Shown one piece after another: positions 1 to 4,859 of a DNA stretch of 5,600 nucleotides. Below the pieces are notes generated by a model. That model had not been told where the DNA came from. It made no database searches and was given only the letters and a program-made list of their open reading frames with translations. Each line of letters begins with the position of its first letter. The stretch's first letter is position 1. The translations under genes were made by a program, and so were the position numbers. Location of the stretch: contig JASFEP010000306.1 in assembly GCA_050124775.1 (NCBI GenBank), forward strand, positions 1-5,600, given 5' to 3'. This DNA comes from WTAW01 sp050124775. GTDB lineage: Bacteria; Acidobacteriota; Aminicenantia; Aminicenantales; Aminicenantaceae.

Positions 1-1260
1 ACGGGAAATTTGCGGCCACTTCACGGAATTCCCGTGATCGTCAAAGATAACTATGAAACATACGACATGCAGACGACCGGTGGCTCTATGGCGCTCAAGG
101 GGTTCATCCCTCCGGATGATGCCTATCAGGTGCAAAAGCTTCGTGAGGCGGGAGCCATCATCCTGGCTAAATCCAACATGGCAGAGTGGGCCTTCAGTCC
201 CTATCAGACGCTGAGTTCAACGGCCGGAGTGACCGCCAATCCCTATGATCTCAACAGAGTTCCGGCAGGTTCGAGCGGCGGCACGGCGGCGGCTGTGGCG
301 GCGAATTTCGGAGCAGTGGGATTGGGAACGGATACGGGGAATTCGATACGCGGACCGTCATCCCATTGTTGTCTGGTCGGGATCCGTTCTACAATGGGGC
401 TGACCAGCCGAGACGGCATCATCCCCCTTTATCTACGGAACGATATCGGAGGCCCGATGTGCCGGACCGTTGAAGATGCTGTCCGGGTGCTGGAAGTGAT
501 CGCCGGCTACGACCCGAATGACCCCATCACAGAAAAAAGTGAAGGAAAGATCCCGGAAAACTACACACAATTCCTCGACAGAGATGGACTAGACGGTGCA
601 CACATCGGAGTTTTTCGCCTCTATACGGACATGTCGACAGCTGATTCGGAAGTGGTCGCTCTTTTTGAGCAAGCGATCACAGACATCAGGCAAGCCGGAG
701 CCCAAATCGTGGATCCATTTGTCATTCCCAATTTTGGAAGACTTACGACTGGAATATGGTGCGATATGTTTCGGCATGACCTCAATAATTATTTGGCTTC
801 GTTGGGCGATAACGCCCCCATTAAAAACTTGCTCGAGGTTTATAACAAGGGGCTCTTTGCTGTACCCAACAAGATGCGGATCTTCCGTGCTCTGGAGGTA
901 CCGATCCAAGAGGAACCGGCTTGCAAAGACATCTATACGGAGCCGAAGAATGTTGTCTTTCGGGAGGCTGTGTTCAAAGCGATGGCCGACCAGAACGTGG
1001 ACTTTATAATCTACCCGACGTGGAACAATCCTCCCCGGAAATTGGCCGATTTCAAAAGCCCGGCCGGCGACAACAGCCAGCTTATTCCGCCGCATACGGG
1101 AATGCCGGGAGTCAGCATTCCCATGGGTTACACGTATGATGACCTTCCCGCAGGACTGCAAATCGTGGCGCGAAACTTCGATGAACCCAATTTGATCAGA
1201 ATCGCCTACGCATACGAACAGGCAACTTTGCACCGCCATCCGCCTAAGCGATTTGATTGA
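1..1260 (+). CDS. Amidase-signature family hydrolase, 5'-truncated by the window edge
   Basis: This is the C-terminal part (419 codons) of an amidase-signature enzyme, a family that hydrolyses carboxylic amides through a Ser/cis-Ser/Lys triad. The frame is open from base 1 with no stop, so the TTG at base 10 is not a real start. Numbering from base 1, the catalytic Lys is K15 in PVIVKDN, the cis-Ser is S91 in AGSSGG, and the nucleophile is S115 in GTDTGNSIR. The cis-Ser to nucleophile spacing of 24 residues is the family norm. A family-typical segment, MPGVSIPMGY, starts at residue 368 and is followed by LPAGLQIVA, so the C-terminus is complete. I estimate 60-130 N-terminal residues are missing, and any signal peptide is therefore unseen. 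One variation is Asn114, where Gly is usual next to the nucleophile; I recall the GNSIRGPSS form in a subset of stand-alone amidases. No GatB or GatC partner is visible, so a tRNA amidotransferase role is not favoured. Substrate unknown. It is followed by a DUF1846 gene on the same strand that has its own likely promoter. Confidence 0.93.
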   Translation, partial: TGNLRPLHGIPVIVKDNYETYDMQTTGGSMALKGFIPPDDAYQVQKLREAGAIILAKSNMAEWAFSPYQTLSSTAGVTANPYDLNRVPAGSSGGTAAAVAANFGAVGLGTDTGNSIRGPSSHCCLVGIRSTMGLTSRDGIIPLYLRNDIGGPMCRTVEDAVRVLEVIAGYDPNDPITEKSEGKIPENYTQFLDRDGLDGAHIGVFRLYTDMSTADSEVVALFEQAITDIRQAGAQIVDPFVIPNFGRLTTGIWCDMFRHDLNNYLASLGDNAPIKNLLEVYNKGLFAVPNKMRIFRALEVPIQEEPACKDIYTEPKNVVFREAVFKAMADQNVDFIIYPTWNNPPRKLADFKSPAGDNSQLIPPHTGMPGVSIPMGYTYDDLPAGLQIVARNFDEPNLIRIAYAYEQATLHRHPPKRFD

Positions 1261-1297
1261 GGGGTCGGTCATACTTTCAAAGAGATAGTTCCTCTGC

Positions 1298-1326
1298 TTG
1301 ATAATTTTCTTCAATTTTCATATTAT
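1298..1326 (+). promoter_or_regulatory. Sigma70-type promoter for the DUF1846 gene
   Basis: The -35 box TTGATA (1298-1303) and the -10 box TATTAT (1321-1326) each match consensus at 5 of 6 positions. They are separated by exactly 17 nt of AT-rich sequence. Transcription would start near A1333, giving a leader of about 31 nt before the GTG start at 1364. The promoter lies in the 103-nt gap after the amidase stop, so the DUF1846 gene can be transcribed independently. It was identified by eye only. Confidence 0.6.
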
Positions 1327-1363
1327 TCCCACAATTGATTCAATCGGTGCAAGAGCAGTTCTC

Positions 1364-2881
1364 GTGAATAATAAAATCGGCTTCGATAACGAAAAGTATC
1401 TGGATGAACAAACACGAGCCATCCTGGAAAGAGTGAGTTCATTCGACAATAAGCTCTATCTGGAATTTGGGGGCAAACTTTTGTTCGACTACCATGCCGC
1501 AAGAGTTCTTCCCGGATTCGATCCCAATGTGAAAATGCGACTGCTGCAGAAGTTGAAAGATAACGCCGAGATCTTGATCTGTATATATGCCGGAGATATC
1601 GAGCGGAAGAAGATCCGCGCCGATTTCGGGATCACATACGATGCGGATGCGTTAAAGCTCATAGATGATCTGAGAGAGTGGGATCTACCCATACGGGGTG
1701 TTGTTATTACGCGTTTCGAGGATCAGCTGGCTGCCAAAATCTTCAAAAATAAATTGGAACGCAGAAATTTCAATGTCTTTACACATAAGTTCACCCGAGG
1801 ATATCCAACCGATGTGGATCTGATCGTCAGTGAAGAGGGGTATGGGGCGAACGAGCACATCCCGACAGAGAAACCTTTGGTTGTGGTCACAGGTCCCGGT
1901 CCCGGGAGTGGTAAGCTAGCGACGTGTCTATCCCAAATGTATCATGATCACAAGAGAGGTATCCATGTCGGCTATGCGAAGTTCGAAACCTTCCCCATAT
2001 GGGATTTACCGCTGAAACACCCGGTGAATATTGCCTATGAGGCGGCAACGGCCGACCTTGGAGACTTCAACCTCATAGATTCCTTTCATTTGGATGCCTA
2101 TAGCGAACCTGCTGTCAACTACAACAGGGATGTCGAAGTATTTCCTGTTTTGAGACGGATTCTGGAGAGATTGACCGATGCAGAATCGTTTTACAAATCC
2201 CCGACGGATATGGGTGTAAACCGGGCAAGCTGTGGGATTATCGATGATGATATCGTCCAAGAGGCAGCCATTCAGGAGATTATTCGCCGGTACTATCGTT
2301 ATTCGTGTGAGCATGCCATGGGTTTCTCGGATAAAACTCCTGTCAAGAGAGTGAAATTGATCATGGACGATCTCAGGATCACCCCTGAGAGCAGGAGAGT
2401 TGTTGTGCCGGCAATGGAAGCCGCTGAGGAGGCCAAAGAAAAAAAGAAAGGCCACAAAGGATTATATTGTGGTGCCGCCCTCGAACTTGCGGATGGAACG
2501 ATCATCAAAGGTAACAATTCGCCTCTATTTCACGCGTCATCCAGTTTAGTTTTGCGAGCTATAAAACATCTTGCAGAGATCCCGGACAGGATTTCTATAC
2601 TTCCAGACAATATTATCGGATCCGTGAGCAATCTCAAAAAAGATGCTCTTCAATTGAAATCAACGAGCCTGAATCTTGTCGAGACCCTGATTAGTTTGAG
2701 CATCGGTGCGGCCTCAAATCCCGCAGCTGAATTGGCAATGAAAAAGCTGCCAGAACTCAGAGGAACAGAGGCACATCTCACTCATATTCCTCCGCCCGGG
2801 GATGAGGCCGGGCTTAGGAAACTCGGGATCAACTTAACGAGCGAGCCGCATTTCTCCTCAGGTGATCTCTTTTCCGGTTAA
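1364..2881 (+). CDS. DUF1846 family protein (uncharacterised)
   Basis: A 505-residue protein recognised as DUF1846 (PF08903) from its strongly conserved text: KIGFDNEKYL at the N-terminus, then ARVLPGFDPN, GDIERKKIRADFGITYDAD, and VNYNRDVEVFPVL followed by KSPTDMGVNRA. The family's biochemical role is not established as far as I know. A glycine/proline-rich loop, GPGPGSGK (residues 177-184), follows a hydrophobic strand (LVVVT) and resembles a nucleotide-binding loop. It is not a strict Walker A, because the glycine spacing is off and the Lys is followed by Leu. A lysine-rich linker near residues 355-366 precedes the C-terminal region beginning LYCGAALEL. No signal peptide or membrane helix is seen, so it is probably cytosolic. 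The GTG at 1364 is chosen because family members start just before K-I-G-F-D. The in-frame TTG at 1298 would add 22 unrelated residues and coincides with a -35 box. The ribosome site is weak (AAGAG at 1351-1355, 8 nt upstream). Length matches the usual ~500 residues, and the gene is intact. Confidence 0.93.
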   Translation: MNNKIGFDNEKYLDEQTRAILERVSSFDNKLYLEFGGKLLFDYHAARVLPGFDPNVKMRLLQKLKDNAEILICIYAGDIERKKIRADFGITYDADALKLIDDLREWDLPIRGVVITRFEDQLAAKIFKNKLERRNFNVFTHKFTRGYPTDVDLIVSEEGYGANEHIPTEKPLVVVTGPGPGSGKLATCLSQMYHDHKRGIHVGYAKFETFPIWDLPLKHPVNIAYEAATADLGDFNLIDSFHLDAYSEPAVNYNRDVEVFPVLRRILERLTDAESFYKSPTDMGVNRASCGIIDDDIVQEAAIQEIIRRYYRYSCEHAMGFSDKTPVKRVKLIMDDLRITPESRRVVVPAMEAAEEAKEKKKGHKGLYCGAALELADGTIIKGNNSPLFHASSSLVLRAIKHLAEIPDRISILPDNIIGSVSNLKKDALQLKSTSLNLVETLISLSIGAASNPAAELAMKKLPELRGTEAHLTHIPPPGDEAGLRKLGINLTSEPHFSSGDLFSG

Positions 2882-2887
2882 AGAAAT

Positions 2888-4210
2888 CTATACGGACTTG
2901 ATTCTCCCCCGTCGTTTCTTAAAGGTGTAAAACACGGGAAGGGCGAGAATTAGAAGGGTCAATCCTCCCCATGCGTGCAGGGGTTTTTCAAGAAGAGAAT
3001 TGAGAACGAAGAAGAATGTAATAGAGATGAATATGAGGGGCACTAGGGGATAACCTAAGGTTTTGTAGGGCCGTGGATGGTCTTTGCGTTTGCGTCTGAG
3101 GATAAAGATCCCGAAGGCGGTTAATCCGAAAAAAATCCAATCGGTGAAAACTACATAGGTGATGAGGTCCTCAAAGGTTCCCCAGAAAAGGAGCAGGACC
3201 ACGGCCCAGATTGATTGAACGAGTATGGCGTTGACCGGAGTTCGGAAGCGCGGGTGGACCCAGGCGAGTTTTTTAAAGAAGAGACCGTCACGAGACATGG
3301 CGTAATATATGCGGGGGGCCGAGAGGGTGTATATACCGAGGGTTCCGAAGGTGGAAATTGAGATCAAAAGGGCGATCAAAACCCCACCGAAGGGAAGTAT
3401 CGTGGAGATGGCTTCCGCTGCGAGGCTGTTGGAAGCGGCGATCGTGCCGATCGGGAGCATGAAGAGATAAGCCACATTGGCAAGGAGGTAAACCGCAGCT
3501 ACCACCAGAGCACCGAGGATCATGGCTCTTGGGATCGTTCGCTTGGCATCGCGGGCTTCTCCGGCAACGTATGATGCGTGTTGCCAACCGCCATAAGACC
3601 AAAGAACCCCTATTAGAGCCAATCCGAAGGCAGAAAGCAAACTCCCAGTAGAAGCCGAGTTGTGTGCATGGAACAGATCCGGCCCTGCTTTCCCCCAAAA
3701 AATTCCAATGACAACAACAAGAACAATCCCCAAAAGCTTTAGCCCTGTAAAGACATTGGTAAAAACTTCGGCCACACGAACTCTAAGAATGTTGACGATC
3801 GTTACAACGATAAGAGCGATAATTGCTGTGATCTTGATCCCCGTTTCATCCAAAGGAAAGATAAAGGCCAGGTAATAGGCACAGGCAATACTGAGGGCGG
3901 CAATGGCCCCTGAATTGATGACTAAAAGATAGGCCCACCCATAGAGGAATCCGAAGAGTTCACCGTATGCTTCTTTGAGATAAACATAAACACCACCCGC
4001 TTGGGGAAACATGGAGCCGAGTTCGGCAAATGTGAGAGCCCCGGTCACCGTAATTATGCCCCCCAAGGCCCACACGAGCAAAATCCAAAGAGGCGAAGGA
4101 AGATAATGCGCAATTTGGGAGGGAGTGAGGAAGATTCCCGAACCGATACACGAACCGATTGCCACCATGGTCAGGCCGTAGAGACGGATGTCTTTTTTTA
4201 GCTCTGCCAT
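2888..4210 (-). CDS. APC-superfamily amino acid permease (LAT/SteT-like)
   Basis: A 440-residue, very hydrophobic inner-membrane protein with about 12 predicted helices, the normal size for APC-superfamily amino acid transporters. The unwound helix-1 signature GSCIGSGIF is at residues 19-27 and the helix-6 segment SYGGWQHASYVAGE at 205-218. A further family block is SAPRIYYAMSRDGLF (297-311), followed by HPRFRTPVNAIL (319-330). The C-terminal tail is basic (KKRRGR), which fits a cytoplasmic end. The overall pattern resembles L-type transporters and the Ser/Thr exchanger SteT, but the substrate cannot be read from sequence. The ATG at 4210 is the only plausible start: an in-frame stop lies at 4229-4231 and no start codon lies between. 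The ribosome site is weak (GGA, 6 nt before ATG) and is buried in a large inverted repeat described separately. The gene converges on the DUF1846 gene with only 6 nt between stop codons and diverges from padR. Confidence 0.94.
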   Translation of the reverse strand: MAELKKDIRLYGLTMVAIGSCIGSGIFLTPSQIAHYLPSPLWILLVWALGGIITVTGALTFAELGSMFPQAGGVYVYLKEAYGELFGFLYGWAYLLVINSGAIAALSIACAYYLAFIFPLDETGIKITAIIALIVVTIVNILRVRVAEVFTNVFTGLKLLGIVLVVVIGIFWGKAGPDLFHAHNSASTGSLLSAFGLALIGVLWSYGGWQHASYVAGEARDAKRTIPRAMILGALVVAAVYLLANVAYLFMLPIGTIAASNSLAAEAISTILPFGGVLIALLISISTFGTLGIYTLSAPRIYYAMSRDGLFFKKLAWVHPRFRTPVNAILVQSIWAVVLLLFWGTFEDLITYVVFTDWIFFGLTAFGIFILRRKRKDHPRPYKTLGYPLVPLIFISITFFFVLNSLLEKPLHAWGGLTLLILALPVFYTFKKRRGRIKSV

Positions 4211-4258
4211 CTCGATTCCGATAAAGCGTCACAAGTTTTATCATAGGAATCGGCAGAG
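4202..4258 (-). promoter_or_regulatory. Inverted repeat enclosing the permease start codon (leader hairpin or operator)
   Basis: Three consecutive arms pair perfectly: CTCTGC (4202-4207) with GCAGAG (4253-4258), CGATTCC (4213-4219) with GGAATCG (4246-4252), and GATAAA (4220-4225) with TTTATC (4237-4242). That makes 19 base pairs around an 11-nt loop, broken by a 5-nt bulge on one side and a 3-nt bulge on the other. Read as permease mRNA, the 5-nt bulge is AGATG and contains the start codon. Codons 2-3 (GCA GAG) pair with the upstream CUCUGC, and the GGA ribosome site is inside the middle stem. Such a fold would block initiation unless opened. If transcription instead begins at the proximal promoter (4235-4263), the upstream arm is not transcribed and the repeat would act only as a DNA operator. 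The pairing is directly visible; its function is inference. Confidence 0.55.
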
Positions 4259-4263
4259 GTCAA
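4235..4263 (-). promoter_or_regulatory. Candidate proximal promoter for the amino acid permease
   Basis: On the minus strand, TTGACC (4263-4258; 5 of 6 matches to the -35 consensus) is followed after 17 nt by TAAAAC (4240-4235; 4 of 6 matches to the -10 consensus). The start would fall near 4228, leaving a leader of about 17 nt. It overlaps the large inverted repeat, so a protein bound there could repress it. It competes with the distal candidate at 4371-4398. Confidence 0.35.
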
Positions 4264-4281
4264 ACGTGTAGCGAGGAAAGG

Positions 4282-4296
4282 TTCAAGGTGATTGAA
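4282..4296. repeat. 15-bp dyad TTCAA-N5-TTGAA
   Basis: TTCAA (4282-4286) and TTGAA (4292-4296) form perfect inverted half-sites around GGTGA, upstream of the permease. This could be a small operator site. On its own, a 5-bp dyad is not far above chance in AT-rich DNA. Confidence 0.3.
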
Positions 4297-4326
4297 GGGA
4301 TTTTCCTAGAGAGACCTTAAAACGTT

Positions 4327-4344
4327 CATTTTGGGCCCAAAATG
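4327..4344. repeat. 18-bp perfect palindrome, candidate operator
   Basis: CATTTTGGG (4327-4335) is followed immediately by its exact reverse complement CCCAAAATG (4336-4344), with no spacer. The symmetry stops abruptly at both ends. There is no T-run on either side, so it is not an intrinsic terminator. Its position in the divergent permease/padR region, downstream of the distal permease promoter candidate, fits a binding site for a dimeric regulator. Which regulator is unknown; the sequence does not resemble the TGTA-type dyad ahead of padR. Confidence 0.5.
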
Positions 4345-4370
4345 TTGCGCTAAGAAATATTTTTGGAAGA

Positions 4371-4398
4371 CTTATTGGACTAATCTATTTATTTTCAA
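4371..4398 (-). promoter_or_regulatory. Candidate distal promoter for the amino acid permease
   Basis: On the minus strand, TTGAAA (4398-4393; 5 of 6 matches) and AATAAG (4376-4371; 4 of 6 matches) are separated by 16 nt. A transcript from here would carry a leader of about 150 nt containing the 18-bp palindrome, the TTCAA dyad and the complete start-codon hairpin. The -35 box overlaps a 10-bp palindrome CAACTAGTTG (4396-4405). Confidence 0.3.
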
Positions 4399-4405
4399 CT
4401 AGTTG
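4396..4405. repeat. 10-bp palindrome CAACTAGTTG
   Basis: A perfect 10-bp palindrome overlapping the -35 box of the distal permease promoter candidate. It is short enough to be coincidental. It is listed because it is one of several symmetric sites packed into this 279-nt region. Confidence 0.2.
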
Positions 4406-4446
4406 CTGTGGCCCGTCCCCATTAAATAAAAAAAATGTAAACCATT

Positions 4447-4467
4447 TGTATAAGATTACAGTATAAA
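4447..4467 (+). promoter_or_regulatory. padR -10 region with overlapping TGTA-N6-TACA dyad (likely autoregulatory operator)
   Basis: TGTA (4447-4450) and TACA (4457-4460) form a dyad of the general TGTA/TACA kind described for PadR-family operators. It overlaps TATAAG (4449-4454), a 5-of-6 match to the -10 consensus, and lies next to a second such match, TATAAA (4462-4467). No good -35 box stands at the right distance from either; an eight-A tract (4428-4435) lies upstream instead. A start near 4461 would give a leader of about 29 nt. Repression of the operon by its own PadR product is the natural reading, but it is inferred. Confidence 0.4.
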
Positions 4468-4473
4468 TAGGTG

Positions 4474-4482
4474 AAAGAGGTG
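4474..4482 (+). promoter_or_regulatory. Ribosome binding site of padR
   Basis: AAAGAGGTG lies 7 nt before the ATG at 4490, a strong Shine-Dalgarno match at ideal spacing. It decides between the ATG at 4490 and the in-frame ATG at 4499, which has purines too close to serve. Confidence 0.75.
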
Positions 4483-4489
4483 AAATTCG

Positions 4490-4816
4490 ATGACGGAGAT
4501 GAGCTTGCTAAGCCGTTGGGAAGAGGTCTATCTGCTTTCTATCTGGGAGCTCAAGGACAATGCTTACGGTGTAACAATCAAGAAAAAGGTGTCCAACAAG
4601 ACAGCAAAAGCCCTATCGTATGGCGGACTTTATTTCATGCTGGCTCAGTTGGTCAAAAAAGGAATGGTCACAAAAAGTGCCGGGGAACCTACACATAAAA
4701 GAGGAGGGCGGAGGAAGTACTACTATTCTCTTACAAAAAAAGGGAAAAGCGCCCTCAAGGCCACCTACGAACATCAGAAGTCATTGTGGGAAGACGTCGC
4801 ACAACCGATCGTCTAG
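4490..4816 (+). CDS. PadR-family winged-helix transcriptional regulator
   Basis: A 108-residue DNA-binding protein of the short PadR type. Helix 1 covers roughly residues 5-21 and is followed by the family motif AYGVTI (25-30). The recognition-helix region GGLYFMLAQLVKKGMV (45-60) comes next. The basic wing HKRGGRRKYYYSLTKKG (69-85) is the most characteristic PadR element. The C-terminal helix (residues 86-103) is short, so dimerisation would use a minimal helix as in other small PadR proteins. PadR proteins usually repress a neighbouring transporter or detoxification gene and often their own promoter. Here the next gene, 43 nt downstream on the same strand, is a MacB/FtsX-type permease, so this regulator probably controls that operon. 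The ligand or signal is unknown. Start at 4490 is supported by a strong ribosome site. Confidence 0.92.
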   Translation: MTEMSLLSRWEEVYLLSIWELKDNAYGVTIKKKVSNKTAKALSYGGLYFMLAQLVKKGMVTKSAGEPTHKRGGRRKYYYSLTKKGKSALKATYEHQKSLWEDVAQPIV

Positions 4817-4859
4817 ATGACGGGAGCCCCCGAATAGGGCAAAATTTTAAAAGGGAAAA

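Noticed and set aside
10..12. TTG as the start of the amidase
   Set aside because: The frame is open to base 1, and the conserved text T-G-N-L-R-P-L-H-G continues through this codon. The gene is truncated by the window edge.
589..1314. Long minus-strand reading frame (241 codons) opposite the amidase
   Set aside because: It lies almost wholly antisense to a well-conserved amidase, its translation resembles no family I know, and it is rich in Arg, Ser and Cys as expected of a shadow frame.
1278..1318. Possible terminator after the amidase (CAA/AGAG pairing with CTCT/TTG, then a T-rich stretch)
   Set aside because: The stem has only 4+3 pairs with a bulge, and the T-rich stretch belongs to the promoter spacer. 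This is too weak to call.
1892..1915. Calling DUF1846 a Walker A P-loop ATPase
   Set aside because: GPGPGSGK has the wrong spacing for GxxxxGK[ST] and is followed by Leu. No Walker B or other ATPase motifs were seen.
2006..2455. Minus-strand frame of 149 codons inside the DUF1846 gene
   Set aside because: It is antisense to strongly conserved DUF1846 sequence and has no recognisable motif.
2881..2920. AAGAAA/TTTCTT inverted repeat at the convergent junction as a bidirectional terminator
   Set aside because: Only 6 A/T-rich pairs separated by 28 nt, with no T-run next to the stem.
3960..4244. Minus-strand frame starting at 4244, upstream of the permease start
   Set aside because: It runs out of frame through the permease coding region and its product looks like no known protein. 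The permease frame fully explains the segment.
4826..4842. GCCC-N7-GGGC hairpin between padR and the permease as an attenuator
   Set aside because: The stem has only four pairs and no T-run follows directly. It could be chance in a 43-nt spacer.
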